The notes under the pieces were generated by a model. That model saw only the letters and a list, made by a program, of their open reading frames with translations. It did not search any database and had not been told where the DNA came from. From Acidobacteriaceae bacterium (GTDB lineage Bacteria; Acidobacteriota; Terriglobia; Bryobacterales; Bryobacteraceae), in contig JADCJL010000108.1 of assembly GCA_020247055.1 (NCBI GenBank), forward strand, positions 54,631 through 118,630: DNA of 64,000 nucleotides. Reading direction: 5' to 3'. Position numbers and translations under genes: made by a program. Positions 49,037 to 58,799 of the stretch are shown in pieces (the stretch's first letter is position 1; every line of letters starts with the position of its first letter).

Positions 49037-50866
49037 CTACTCGACGCGAACGATCGGGTAGGCGTTCTTGTCCGGCTCCAGGTAGGGGGATCGCTCGTAC
49101 CACCACTGGAGCCGCGCCCGCGGATTGCCCGCAAAACGCGCATCGGCCTTTACCCGCGCGTTGAACTCGGCGAGCAGTTCCGGATGCCGCCGCGCCATCT
49201 CCTGCGCGATCGGCTCAAAGACGTAGTCGGAAAAGTACTCCTTCTGCTCGAAGATCGAGTTCAGGAAGCCCCAGCGCACCAGCGAATCCGGCGCCGCCGG
49301 CTCCAGCAGATTCAGCGCCACCCGCGCCGCCCGCTGCTTCATCGGCACATAGACGCTCCCGGCCGGAATCACCCGCTTCTCCTTCACCGGCGTCACCCGA
49401 AAATCCACCGTCAAGCGCCCCTCAAACGGCGCCGTGCTCCACTTGGGCTCCGTCAGCCGGTAGGTGGCGAACTCGCCGCGCAGCTCCCGCGTGGTCCGCT
49501 CCGTCCGCACCCCGTGCAGCGCCAGCCGCTCGATCAACTCCGTCCACTCGGCCGGCACATAGTAGCCCTTGGGCACCGTCGCGGCCAGCGTCGTCTTCAT
49601 CCGGTCGAAGATCTTCGTCGGGATATCGAGCGTCTCTTTCTGGTAGACCAGCACCGGCCCTCCGGCCAGCGAACTCGGCCGCGCCTCGGCCCGCAGCGCC
49701 CGAAACGTGAATGGCTTCGTTTCGTCACTGGAGTCTCCGTCCAGGTGCACCGCCGTCCCGGCCCCGGCCAGCGCCGCCACCGCGCGGTCCGCCTCCCGTA
49801 CCGCCTCCCGCAGCGTCTTCGGGTCGCGGACGAGAATTTCAATCGACCGCTTCATGATGTTGTAGTGGCCCCAACTCCGCGTCTTGAAGGTTTTCAGACT
49901 GTGGGTTTCGACGAGCAGCGACGGCCGGTTCTGCGCCGCCAGATAGCCGTTTGAGTAGCGCGGCGTCACGCCCAGTGTTTGAAAACCACTCTCCGGCCGG
50001 CCGCGCTGCCGGAAGCCGCCGTAAGGACCCATCACGTGCCCATCGGTCGTCATCGCGTCCTGCAGCGCCGGCAGGTAGCGCTCGCGCGTCCATCGCGCCA
50101 GGTTCTCCCAGATGTCCTGGTTCATTGGCGTGTCGATCGTGACGTCGTACTGAAAATCGGCCCCATCGGTGACGTGGTTGTCGATAAAGAAATCCGGCAG
50201 CCAGGCGTTGAAAAACCGGAGCCAGGCCTGCATCTCCGGCGCATCGGCCTTCAAAAAGTCGCGGTTCAGGTTCAGCCGCTGCGCCGTGGCGCGGAAGCCC
50301 ATCGCGTTCGGCCCCTGCTGGTTGATCCGGTTGTAGCCGCTCCAGATCTCGTGGCCGTCCACGTTGAAGATCGGGATGTTGATCAGAATCACCTGGTCGA
50401 GCCACGCGGCGTACTTCTTGGTGACCGCCACATCGCGCAGCAGCATCTCGCCGGCCTCTTTGCCGTCCACCTCGCCCGGGTGGATGCAGCTTTCGAGCAG
50501 CACGATCAGTTTGCCCGTCTTCCGGGCCGCCTCGGGCGTAAATGCCCGGTCTTTTGAAACGATTGTCGCGATCAGGTCGCGCCCGTGCGGCGACTTGCCG
50601 AACGAGATGGTCCGTACCCAGGGGCTCGCCTTTTCAAGCGCCCGGGCGAAGGCCACCGAATCGGGATACCGTCCGGTCTCCCGCCACTCGGACCGTTCTC
50701 CCACGGTCAACAGGTTCTTCGGCGCCGCCGCCGTGCTCTCGGCAAGCGAAACGGCAAGCTTGGCCGCCGGCGGCTCCCACTGGGAAACCGGCGCCATCAC
50801 GGGAACCTCGACGACTTGGGCGAAGCTCAAACTGCTCAGAGCAACTGCATTTAAGAGGGTCCGCAT
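49037..50866 (-). CDS. Exported M14-type zinc carboxypeptidase
   Basis: 609 aa with a short signal peptide (LNAVALSSLSFAQ). The zinc site is in LLESCIHPGEVDGKEAGEM (H-x-x-E) with the third ligand in FFIDNHVTDGADF, and the catalytic glutamate is probably in SLLVETHSLKTF. FNVDGHEIWSGYNRINQ and GFRATAQRLNLNRDFLK are typical. The 200-residue C-terminal part is extra and unassigned. It probably trims peptides in the periplasm. G-rich AGGGGGG lies before the ATG. It lies between PSD1 pairs 2 and 3. Confidence 0.9.
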   Translation of the reverse strand: MRTLLNAVALSSLSFAQVVEVPVMAPVSQWEPPAAKLAVSLAESTAAAPKNLLTVGERSEWRETGRYPDSVAFARALEKASPWVRTISFGKSPHGRDLIATIVSKDRAFTPEAARKTGKLIVLLESCIHPGEVDGKEAGEMLLRDVAVTKKYAAWLDQVILINIPIFNVDGHEIWSGYNRINQQGPNAMGFRATAQRLNLNRDFLKADAPEMQAWLRFFNAWLPDFFIDNHVTDGADFQYDVTIDTPMNQDIWENLARWTRERYLPALQDAMTTDGHVMGPYGGFRQRGRPESGFQTLGVTPRYSNGYLAAQNRPSLLVETHSLKTFKTRSWGHYNIMKRSIEILVRDPKTLREAVREADRAVAALAGAGTAVHLDGDSSDETKPFTFRALRAEARPSSLAGGPVLVYQKETLDIPTKIFDRMKTTLAATVPKGYYVPAEWTELIERLALHGVRTERTTRELRGEFATYRLTEPKWSTAPFEGRLTVDFRVTPVKEKRVIPAGSVYVPMKQRAARVALNLLEPAAPDSLVRWGFLNSIFEQKEYFSDYVFEPIAQEMARRHPELLAEFNARVKADARFAGNPRARLQWWYERSPYLEPDKNAYPIVRVE

Positions 50867-50925
50867 CCCCCCTAGTGTCGCAGACTCCCCCTTGTCTCCA
50901 GCCGGGCTAAAATGTATGATCCGTA

Positions 50926-52935
50926 ATGAATATGCGCTCTTCCCGCTTTGCCGCCCTGCTCTCGGCCCTCCTCGTGTTTCACGCGGTGGCGGAGGAGACT
51001 ACCGCGCCGCTCGGTACCTACACCGCCGTCGAGCGCCGCCATTGGGCCTTCCAAAAACGGAGTACGCCCGACATCCCGGCCTTCTCCGACCCCGCCGATC
51101 AGGCCTGGGTCAAGAACCCCGTCGACGCCTTCGTCCTGGCCCGCCTGAAGAAAGCCGGTCTCCGTCCGGCGCCGGAGGCGGACCGCCGCACGCTGATTCG
51201 CCGCGTCACCTTCACCCTGATCGGCCTCCCCCCCACCCCGGAAGAGGTCGATGCCTTCCTCAAAGACACCTCCCCGCAAGCCTGGGAGAAGGTCATCGAC
51301 CGTCTGCTCGCCTCCCCGCACTACGGGGAACGCTGGGGCCAGCACTGGCTCGACGTCGTCCGCTTCGCCGAATCGGACGGCTTTGAATACGATACCCACC
51401 GCAACGGCGCCTGGCGCTTCCGCGACTACGCGATTCAATCCTTCAACGCCGACAAGCCTTACGACAAGTTCCTCATGGAGCAGCTCGCCGGCGACGAGAT
51501 CGCCCCCAAAGAGGAGCCGCTGCGCATCGCCTCCGGCCTCCAGCGCATGGGCCCGCTGCGCAAGAACGCCGGCAACCAGGAAGTGGCCAGCTCCCGCAAC
51601 GAAGTCCTCACCGAGATGACCAACGTCGTCGGTGCCGCCTTCCTCGGCGTCACCCTCGGCTGCGCCCGCTGCCACGATCATAAGTTCGATCCCATCCGCC
51701 AGGCCGACTACTACCGCATCCAGTCCTACTTCTCGGCCACCCACGAAAAAGATATCCCGCTCGCCCCCGAAGCCGAACAGGCCGCCTGGGAGGCCAAAGC
51801 CAAGTCCATCCAGGAAGAGATCAAGACCCTCAAAGCCGAGTTGCGCGGCAAGGTCGGCGACGAACGCCTGGCGCTCGAGAAGAAACTGGAAGCAGCTACC
51901 GACCGCCTGCCCGCCCCCCTGCCCGCCCTCTACAGCGTCGAAAACGATTTCAAGCGCGTCTCGCCGATCCATCTGCTGAACCGCGGCGAGTACAACCAGC
52001 CGAAAGAGAAGGTCGGCGCCCGGCCCCTCGGCGTCCTGCTGCCCGATGGCGCGCCGGAGCGCACGGCCCTGCCCGAAAACCCGCGCACGAAGCTGGCCGA
52101 ATGGCTGATCGATCCCGAAAACCCGCTCACCGCCCGCGTCCTCGCCAACCGCATCTGGCACTGGCAGTTCGGCCGTGGCCTCGTCGCCACCCCGAACGAC
52201 TTCGGCAAGATGGGCCTCCGCCCCACGCACCCGGAACTCCTCGACTACCTCGCCAATCAGTTGATCGCCGGCGGCTGGCGCATGAAGCCTTTGCACCGGC
52301 TGTTGCTGACTTCGAGCACCTGGCGGCAGTCGTTTGAATCGCCCGTCGCCGCCCAGGCTACCGCCGCCGACCCCGAAAACAAGCTCCTGTGGCACTGGAG
52401 CCGGCGCCGTCTCGAAGCCGAAGAGCTCCGCGACAGCCTGCTCGCCGTCTCCGGCAAGCTCAACCCGAAGGCCGGCGGCCCCAGCATCATCGTCCCGGTC
52501 GACCCCGAACTCGTCAATTTTCTCTACAAACCCTCGCAGTGGGCCATCACCCCGAATGCCACCGAGCACGACCGCCGCAGCGTCTACCTGATGGCCAAGC
52601 GCAACCTGCGCCTGCCCATGATGGAGACGTTCGACGCCCCGGACCTGCAGATCAGCTGCGCCCGCCGCGAGTCCTCCACCCACGCCCCGCAGGCGCTCGA
52701 ACTCACCAACGGCGACCTCGCCTCCCGCATGGCCACCGCCCTGGCCCAACGTCTCACGGCCGAAGCCAAAGGCGACCGCGCCAAAGTCGTTGAACGCGCC
52801 TGGCTGCTCGCCACCAGCCGCCCCCCCTCGACCAAGGAGCGCGCGCTCGCCCTGCAGTATCTCAACGAAGGCCAGCCGCTGCGCGAGTTCGCCCTGGCCG
52901 TGCTGAACCTCAACGCCTTTTTGTACGTGGACTGA
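50926..52935 (+). CDS. PSD1/DUF1549/DUF1553 exported protein without N-terminal cytochrome domain, pair 3
   Basis: 669 aa. A signal peptide (FAALLSALLVFHAVA) leads directly into HWAFQK and DUF1549 (VTFTLIGLPPTPEE, SPHYGERWGQHWLDVVRFAESDG, CARCHDHKFDPI), then DUF1553 (NPLTARVLANRIWHWQFG, RLEAEELRDSLLAVSGK). The N-terminal CxxCH cytochrome-like domain of the other two copies is absent, leaving only the internal CARCH. TAAAAT lies 12 bp before the ATG with no ribosome-binding site. Confidence 0.92.
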   Translation: MNMRSSRFAALLSALLVFHAVAEETTAPLGTYTAVERRHWAFQKRSTPDIPAFSDPADQAWVKNPVDAFVLARLKKAGLRPAPEADRRTLIRRVTFTLIGLPPTPEEVDAFLKDTSPQAWEKVIDRLLASPHYGERWGQHWLDVVRFAESDGFEYDTHRNGAWRFRDYAIQSFNADKPYDKFLMEQLAGDEIAPKEEPLRIASGLQRMGPLRKNAGNQEVASSRNEVLTEMTNVVGAAFLGVTLGCARCHDHKFDPIRQADYYRIQSYFSATHEKDIPLAPEAEQAAWEAKAKSIQEEIKTLKAELRGKVGDERLALEKKLEAATDRLPAPLPALYSVENDFKRVSPIHLLNRGEYNQPKEKVGARPLGVLLPDGAPERTALPENPRTKLAEWLIDPENPLTARVLANRIWHWQFGRGLVATPNDFGKMGLRPTHPELLDYLANQLIAGGWRMKPLHRLLLTSSTWRQSFESPVAAQATAADPENKLLWHWSRRRLEAEELRDSLLAVSGKLNPKAGGPSIIVPVDPELVNFLYKPSQWAITPNATEHDRRSVYLMAKRNLRLPMMETFDAPDLQISCARRESSTHAPQALELTNGDLASRMATALAQRLTAEAKGDRAKVVERAWLLATSRPPSTKERALALQYLNEGQPLREFALAVLNLNAFLYVD

Positions 52936-52937
52936 TC

Positions 52938-54350
52938 ATGTCTGAACACTTCCGCTGGACCCGTAACCGCCGCGAATTTCTCACCGATGCCTTCTGCGGC
53001 TTCGGCTCCCTGGCCCTCGCGCAGATGACGGCCCAGGCCGCCGCGAACAACCCGCTCGCCCCCAAGCCGCCCCACATGCCGGACAAGGCCAAAGCCAAGT
53101 CGGTCATCTTCCTGTTCCAGGCCGGCGGCCCCAGCCACATCGAAACCTTCGATCCCAAGCCGCTACTCAACCAGCTCAGCGGCCAGACGCGCCCGGCCGA
53201 GTTCGGCGAAGCCAAGTATCAGTTCGTCTCGAAAACCGCTAAGCTGCTCGGCACCAAACGCACCTTCCGGCGCTACGGGAAAAGCGGCATCGAAGTCTCC
53301 GACCTGTTCCCGCACCAGGCGAGCATCGTCGACGAGTTAGCCGTCATCCGCTCCTGCCACGGCGACATGGTGGTGCACTCGGCCGCCCAGTATCAGCTGA
53401 TGACCGGCCGCATTCTGCCCGGCTTCCCGAACATGGGCAGCTGGGTCGCCTACGGCCTCGGCACCGAAAGCGAATCCCTGCCGGCCTACTGCGTGCTCCC
53501 CGACCCCAAGGGTGCCCTCGAAGCGGGCCAGCCCATGTATACGCAAGGCTTCCTGCCGGCCGTCTACCAGCCCACCATGCTCCGCCCCGGCGCTCGGCCC
53601 GTGCTCAATCTCGAGCTGCCCGAAGGCATCACCACACCGCAGCGCCGTCGTACCCTCGACCTGCTTCGCGGCCTCAACGAAGCCGAAATGAAGCCCGGCG
53701 ACGCCGAACTCGAAGCCCGCATCGCCGCCTACGATCTTGCCTTCAAGATGCAGAGCGAAGCCCCCGAGGCCTTCGATATCGCCAAGGAATCCGACGCCGT
53801 GCGCGAGCTCTACGGCATTGGCAAAAAAGAAACCGACGACTACGGCCGCCGCTGCCTCCTCGCCCGCCGTCTTGTCGAACGGGGCGTGCGCTTTGTCACG
53901 GTGGTCGCCGGCGGCGGCCCCGGCAACATGCAATGGGACGCCCATTCGAACATCGAAGAGAACCATATCCGCATTGCCGGCCATACCGACCAACCGGTGG
54001 CCGCGTTGATTAAAGACCTGAAGCAGCGCGGCTTGCTCGATTCGACGCTCGTCGTCTGGGGCGGCGAGTTCGGCCGGTCGCCCGAGTCCGAGGGCACCGA
54101 AGGCCGCGACCATCACAACCTCGGCTTTACGATGTGGATGGCCGGCGGCGGCATCAAGGGCGGCCAGGTTGTCGGCGCCACCGATGCGATCGGCCTCCGC
54201 GCCGTCGAAAATCCCTGCCATTTCCGCGATATCCACACAACGATCCTGCACCAGCTCGGCCTGCAGCAGGATGCGCTCAGCTATCTCCACCTCGGCCGCC
54301 GCGAGCGGCTGACGGAGGTGCACGGCCAGGTGATCAGCCAGATCGTATAA
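52938..54350 (+). CDS. DUF1501 protein, pair 3
   Basis: 470 aa, starting 2 bp after the PSD1 stop. The N-terminus RNRREFLTDAFCGFGSLALAQ is Tat-like. Motifs include VIFLFQAGGPSHIETFDPKPLL, SWVAYGLGTESESLPAYCVL, LLARRLVERGVRFVTVVAGGG, STLVVWGGEFGRSPESEG and DHHNLGFTMWMAGGGIKGG. Closest in style to the planctomycete-type DUF1501. Substrate unknown. It converges on the ABC-2 permease gene with 4 bp between stops. Confidence 0.92.
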   Translation: MSEHFRWTRNRREFLTDAFCGFGSLALAQMTAQAAANNPLAPKPPHMPDKAKAKSVIFLFQAGGPSHIETFDPKPLLNQLSGQTRPAEFGEAKYQFVSKTAKLLGTKRTFRRYGKSGIEVSDLFPHQASIVDELAVIRSCHGDMVVHSAAQYQLMTGRILPGFPNMGSWVAYGLGTESESLPAYCVLPDPKGALEAGQPMYTQGFLPAVYQPTMLRPGARPVLNLELPEGITTPQRRRTLDLLRGLNEAEMKPGDAELEARIAAYDLAFKMQSEAPEAFDIAKESDAVRELYGIGKKETDDYGRRCLLARRLVERGVRFVTVVAGGGPGNMQWDAHSNIEENHIRIAGHTDQPVAALIKDLKQRGLLDSTLVVWGGEFGRSPESEGTEGRDHHNLGFTMWMAGGGIKGGQVVGATDAIGLRAVENPCHFRDIHTTILHQLGLQQDALSYLHLGRRERLTEVHGQVISQIV

Positions 54351-54354
54351 CGGG

Positions 54355-55974
54355 CTACCGGATCGAGATCGGCCCCTCCCGCTGCGAGGCGGTCAGGGCG
54401 CTGATCATTTGCTCCTTGCGCGCTTCGGCGGTTTCGATCGCCGCATCGGTTGCCACCCAATACAAGATTCCGGCCAGCAGCAGGTCCACTGCGAGCACCG
54501 CGAAAAAGGCGGCTTGGGAATCGAGCGCCCAGCGAGCGAGATAGGCGAGCGAAACGGGGATCGACAGCACGGGATAGAGCAGCAGCAGCAGGGCGGTCAC
54601 CATGCCGCCCGAAGAGTTGCGCATCATTTGATTGGGGTCGACCGCGCGCGGATAGGCAATGCTCGAAAGGTTGCCCACCCCCAGCAGCACCAGTGCCGTC
54701 ACGGCCAGCACCCCGGCTGCCTCCAGAAACTGGGTGAAGTCCACCGGGACCGGCAGCAGCGTCGAGGTGGCAGTGAGCACCAGCAGGCACAGGAACAGCA
54801 CGAGCGCCGCCACCAGGTTCTTGGCGTACAGCACCGTGCGGATGCCAATCGGCGTGACAAACGTCGTCTGCGCCGCGCCGCGCTCCATGCCGAAGATGTT
54901 CCACAACAGAATGTCGCTCAGCGTCATGAGGACGTACGACATCGACAGCGTCAGATAGTTGCCGGAGACAAACCCCTCGCCGTTACCGCTACGCATGCCG
55001 AACGGCAGAAATAGCAGCGGGCTGAGGACACAGCTCATCAGCAGCATCAGACGGAAGCGGGGCGAGCGGACGAGTAACCGGAGCTCTTTTTCGATCACAG
55101 CCGCCAGCGGGTCCCGGAACAGAAGCGCCGGCGCCCGGTAGATCCCCTCAACCCACCTCTCGCTCCGCCGCACCGGTCTGGGCGTCGCGGCGCTGAACTC
55201 CTCCAGGCGCAGCGACCGCGCGAATTGCGCGCGGGCAAACCAATAGGCAAGGCCAATCCAGCCACCGAGCAAAGCCAGCGCCTCCCATCCGCCCTGGCCC
55301 GCGGCCAGCAGGGCGGTAGCTTTCCACGGCAGGAAGCGGTTCAGCCGGACTGTCTGCTCGAACTGGGCCACCAGCGGCGCCGGCAGTCCATTCATCGAGA
55401 CCAGTTGCGGCAGCACCAGCAGCAGAAGCAGGCAGCCGACCAGGATCTCCCGCACCCAGCGGCGCTGCAGCATCCGCTCAAGCAGCGTCTTCAGACCGCT
55501 CGATAACAGTAAGTTAAACGCCCCGAAAGCCAGCAGCGGCAGCGGTGCCCACCACGGCAGTCCCGGATTCCAGGCCACCCCGGCGCAGAGTCCCAGTAGC
55601 ACCAGCAGCATCTCAAGCCCCGTCGATACCCGCAGGGCCAACTCGAGCAGGAATAGTTGGCCGGGCGGGATGGGGTAGACGAGCAGCCGTTTGACGTCGA
55701 GGAAGGCGCCGCTCGAAGCCAGCACGATCGGAAACACCTGCCAAAAGAAGAAGTTAAAGAAGAGAACGGTTCCCAACACCAACTCGATCGATTCCGACCG
55801 CCCGCCGCCCCGGCCCGTCAACAGCGCCGCACCCGCCGCCAGGCCCGCCCACAATCCGTACCAGAGCAGGCTGCTCAACCAGGAAAATACGATACCCGTC
55901 TTGTGGGAGCCGAGTACGAAGTTGCGCTGCGCGCGCCACTGCGCCCAGACAATCGCGCGGACCGGGCCCAGCAT
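54355..55974 (-). CDS. ABC-2 type permease
   Basis: About 539 aa from the ATG at 55974, directly after the ATPase stop (TAG C ATG). Ten or more membrane helices, e.g. LLLVLLGLCAGVAW, ILVGCLLLLLVLPQLVSM, LLMSCVLSPLLFLPFG and VLYAKNLVAALVLFLCLLVL. It forms an exporter with the upstream ATPase. The substrate is unknown; such pairs move lipids, polymers or drugs, and no substrate-binding protein is encoded nearby. Confidence 0.85.
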   Translation of the reverse strand: MLGPVRAIVWAQWRAQRNFVLGSHKTGIVFSWLSSLLWYGLWAGLAAGAALLTGRGGGRSESIELVLGTVLFFNFFFWQVFPIVLASSGAFLDVKRLLVYPIPPGQLFLLELALRVSTGLEMLLVLLGLCAGVAWNPGLPWWAPLPLLAFGAFNLLLSSGLKTLLERMLQRRWVREILVGCLLLLLVLPQLVSMNGLPAPLVAQFEQTVRLNRFLPWKATALLAAGQGGWEALALLGGWIGLAYWFARAQFARSLRLEEFSAATPRPVRRSERWVEGIYRAPALLFRDPLAAVIEKELRLLVRSPRFRLMLLMSCVLSPLLFLPFGMRSGNGEGFVSGNYLTLSMSYVLMTLSDILLWNIFGMERGAAQTTFVTPIGIRTVLYAKNLVAALVLFLCLLVLTATSTLLPVPVDFTQFLEAAGVLAVTALVLLGVGNLSSIAYPRAVDPNQMMRNSSGGMVTALLLLLYPVLSIPVSLAYLARWALDSQAAFFAVLAVDLLLAGILYWVATDAAIETAEARKEQMISALTASQREGPISIR

Positions 55975-55975
55975 G

Positions 55976-56752
55976 CTAGAGCCACTCCAGCGCATCGGCC
56001 GCGCGGGGCGCGGCGCCCACCACGCGCACGAAGATCTCCTCGAGCGTTTCGCTGCCCGTGCGCAGCCGGGCCATCGGCTCGTCGATCACCAGTTTCCCGT
56101 CATGGATGATCGCCACCCGGTCGCAAAGCCGCTCGACCACGTCGAGGACATGGGAGGTCAGGAAGATGGTAGCCCCGCGGCGGACCCGGTCAGCCAGGAT
56201 ATCCTTCATCAGCCGCGCGCCCACGGCGTCGACACCCTCAAAGGGCTCATCCAGCAGAAACAACTGCGGAGAGTGGATCAGCGCAGCGGCCATCGCCACG
56301 CGTTTGCGCATACCCTTCGAGTATTCGCCGATCAGCTTCTGCTCATGGCCGTCCATTTCGAATAAGGCGAGCAGTTCCCGGCTCCGCTCCCGGGCGAGGT
56401 CCGGCGCGAGGCCATAGAGCCGTCCGCTGAATGCGAGAAACTCCGGACCCGTCAACTGATCAAACAGCAGCGTATCGTCCGGCACCAGACCGATTTGCCG
56501 CTTGATGGCGACGGCATCGTCCGGCATCCGCAACCCGAGCATTTCGATCTCGCCCGCGGTGGGCGCCGCCAGGCCCATCAGCATTTTGATCGTGGTGGTC
56601 TTCCCCGCCCCGTTCGGTCCCAGAAAGCCGAAAAAGCAGCCCCGGGGCACCGTCAGCGTCAAACCATCCACGGCGGCCTTGGTTCCGTAAACTTTCCTAA
56701 GATCCCGGACGGCCACGGCGGGCGGCTGTACAAACGGAGGAGGCTCAATCAC
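55976..56752 (-). CDS. ABC-2 exporter ATP-binding protein
   Basis: About 258 aa from the GTG at 56752 (a TTG at 56758 is possible). Walker A FLGPNGAGKTTTIKML, signature YSKGMRKRVAMAAAL, Walker B LFLLDEPFEGVD and the switch LTSHVLDVVERL are intact. The C-terminal part has the LEEIFVRVVG helix of CcmA-type exporters. One operon with the permease, whose ATG follows its stop at once. TAGACT near the start suggests a promoter with a very short leader. Confidence 0.9.
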   Translation of the reverse strand: MIEPPPFVQPPAVAVRDLRKVYGTKAAVDGLTLTVPRGCFFGFLGPNGAGKTTTIKMLMGLAAPTAGEIEMLGLRMPDDAVAIKRQIGLVPDDTLLFDQLTGPEFLAFSGRLYGLAPDLARERSRELLALFEMDGHEQKLIGEYSKGMRKRVAMAAALIHSPQLFLLDEPFEGVDAVGARLMKDILADRVRRGATIFLTSHVLDVVERLCDRVAIIHDGKLVIDEPMARLRTGSETLEEIFVRVVGAAPRAADALEWL

Positions 56753-56811
56753 AACCAATAGTCTAAGACTTTTATCCGAAGGGTCGAGGAGGTGATTGAG
56801 AAGTAGCCGCC

Positions 56812-57678
56812 ATGAATGCCATCATTACCCCTTCCGTAGCCAGAGAGAAAGCGCTGCATGCGCTTGGACAACTTCCCCCGTTCAACCCCGTTCTCGCCAA
56901 ACTGATGGCCACCCTCGCCCGCGAGGATGTCATGCTCACCGATTTGGCGGATTGGATCGAGAAAGATGCCGTGCTGGCCGGAAACGTCCTGCGCATCGTG
57001 AACTCGGCCGCCTATGGGCGTTCGGCCTCGATCAGCAGCGTCCGTCAGGCGATCGCGATTCTCGGTACGGTCAAGCTGCGCAACATCATTTTGGCCATGC
57101 AGGTGGCCCGGATGATGACGCAGTTGAAGTTGCCGAAGGGATGGTCGGATACGCGCTTCAACCAGCACGCGATTGCTACCGCGCTCATGGCGGATCTGTT
57201 GGCGCAGTATCTGCCGGTGGATTACGCCGAGGGGGCTTTTATCGCCGGTCTGATGCACGATCTGGGCAAACTGATGTTTGCCGTTGGCTTGCCGGAGGCC
57301 TACTCCGAGGTCTGCCAGATGCAGAAGCAGTCTGGCCGGCCGGCCATCGAATGCGAGAGCGAACTGCTCGGGGTGACGCATCCGGAGTTGTCGCTGGCAG
57401 TGCTCGAAAAGTGGCAGCTGCCGTTACCGATCCGCGCCGCCGTCCGCCACCACCATGCTCCCGACGAGAACGCCGCCGGGCCGGGTCTCCTCTCGCTCAG
57501 CCGGGCGCTCCAAGTGGCAGACCAAGCCATCAACGGGTTAGGAATCACCCTGCTCCCCACGGATCAGCCGCCGGTCGACCCCACCCCACTGCTCGAAGAA
57601 GTGGGCCTCAAGAGCAAGGCTGAACGGGTGATCGATGCCTTTCATAAAGACTTGAGTGCCATGAAGGCCGGTATCTAG
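56812..57678 (+). CDS. HDOD domain signalling protein
   Basis: 288 aa. HDOD domain at about residues 15–210: FNPVLAKLMATLAREDVMLTDLADWIEKDAVL, ILRIVNSAAYG-like (LRIVNSAAYGRSASISSVRQAI) and LMHDLGKLMF. The HD motif is kept, but enzymatic activity is not expected for HDOD proteins; they act in two-component and second-messenger control. No other domain. The in-frame stop upstream fixes the ATG. Its last 4 bp overlap the convergent gene. Confidence 0.88.
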   Translation: MNAIITPSVAREKALHALGQLPPFNPVLAKLMATLAREDVMLTDLADWIEKDAVLAGNVLRIVNSAAYGRSASISSVRQAIAILGTVKLRNIILAMQVARMMTQLKLPKGWSDTRFNQHAIATALMADLLAQYLPVDYAEGAFIAGLMHDLGKLMFAVGLPEAYSEVCQMQKQSGRPAIECESELLGVTHPELSLAVLEKWQLPLPIRAAVRHHHAPDENAAGPGLLSLSRALQVADQAINGLGITLLPTDQPPVDPTPLLEEVGLKSKAERVIDAFHKDLSAMKAGI

Positions 57679-58799
57679 GCGAAGGGAATCTCGGCAACAT
57701 AAACCTGCGCGTGGCCGGTTCGGTCGCTCGTGAACACTACCGAGCGCTCGTCCCGGCTGAAGGAGGGATGCGGGTGCGTCCACTGGGGTCCATAAACGGT
57801 GTCCGTACCCGCTTCCATCCAGCTCAGCACTCGCCCGTGGGCCCCGCTCCGGGCCGCCGCAAAGTCCTCCGCCAGCGCATACCGGCTCCGCCGCCACTGC
57901 GTCCCCGCGTTGCTCGACTCCGGCAGGCAAACCAGCCGGCGTTTTCCCGTCGCAACGTCCACCAGGAAGATGCCCTCGTCCGGGTGATTGGTGTCGCACA
58001 AGACCTGCGTACCTGCCCGGTTCGGCGTAATGTGCCAGGCGTTGAACGATGCGATGGTGCGGTGCTCCCGCGTCCGCCAATCCATCACCCGCAACTCCCG
58101 GGGCCACACCGTATAGATGAGTTGCCCGGTCACCCCCAGAAACGTCTCGTGCACCACGAACTCGTCGTTGTCGTGCCGATACAGACACTCGAGGCCCGTA
58201 CCGTCCCGTCGCACCCGGTGCATTCGCGGAGCCGGATCGCCCGCAAACAGGATCCACTCCGGCTCGGCGGGATGAAACTGTGGATGGATCACCGTTCGTT
58301 GAAACGGAATCCAGTGCCAGTCCGCACCATCCGTCCTTCCCACGGCGAGGCCGGCGGTGTTGTCCCGTTTGCACGCCGCTACCAGCCACAGGCCGGAAGC
58401 GTCCAGCGAGCATTCCCCCATCGACGCGGTCCCGTAATCCACCACGCACCGTTCCTCGAGCGTGGCCAAACTGAGCCACCAGATACCGCCGCCGCGGACA
58501 AAGAACACCCGCTCGCCCGCCGGATCAATTGCCGGCGAAAAGGGGTGCAGGCACGCCCCGTCGGTAAGTTGCAGGATGTCCCCGCCCGGAAACTCGGTTA
58601 CCGCAAAAAGCTGCCATCCGCCCTCGCGATTCGAGACGAACAACATCGTCCTGCCATCCGGGGTGAAGGAGTTTTGCAGGAAATAAGTCGCGTGATTGAT
58701 GGATGGAGAGGACGTCAGCTGATGAATCCGGGCGCCGGTAGCCCGGTCCCGGTGCAGTGAGTACTCCGAGCGCAGCCGCCGCCCCTTCGCCTGGTTCAT
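57675..58799 (-). CDS. Oligogalacturonate lyase-like protein (PL22 family)
   Basis: 374 aa, seven-bladed propeller. The opening KGRRLRSEYSLHRDRATGARIHQLTS and INHATYFLQNSFTPDGRTMLFVSNREGG match the PL22 pattern. Later VIHPQFHPAEPEWILFAGDP and FVVHETFLG hold the metal-binding histidines of the family. It would cleave short galacturonate chains from pectin. No signal peptide, so cytoplasmic. Other pectin genes are not here. It overlaps the methyltransferase gene by 4 bp (ATGA). Confidence 0.82.
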   Translation of the reverse strand: MNQAKGRRLRSEYSLHRDRATGARIHQLTSSPSINHATYFLQNSFTPDGRTMLFVSNREGGWQLFAVTEFPGGDILQLTDGACLHPFSPAIDPAGERVFFVRGGGIWWLSLATLEERCVVDYGTASMGECSLDASGLWLVAACKRDNTAGLAVGRTDGADWHWIPFQRTVIHPQFHPAEPEWILFAGDPAPRMHRVRRDGTGLECLYRHDNDEFVVHETFLGVTGQLIYTVWPRELRVMDWRTREHRTIASFNAWHITPNRAGTQVLCDTNHPDEGIFLVDVATGKRRLVCLPESSNAGTQWRRSRYALAEDFAAARSGAHGRVLSWMEAGTDTVYGPQWTHPHPSFSRDERSVVFTSDRTGHAQVYVAEIPFA

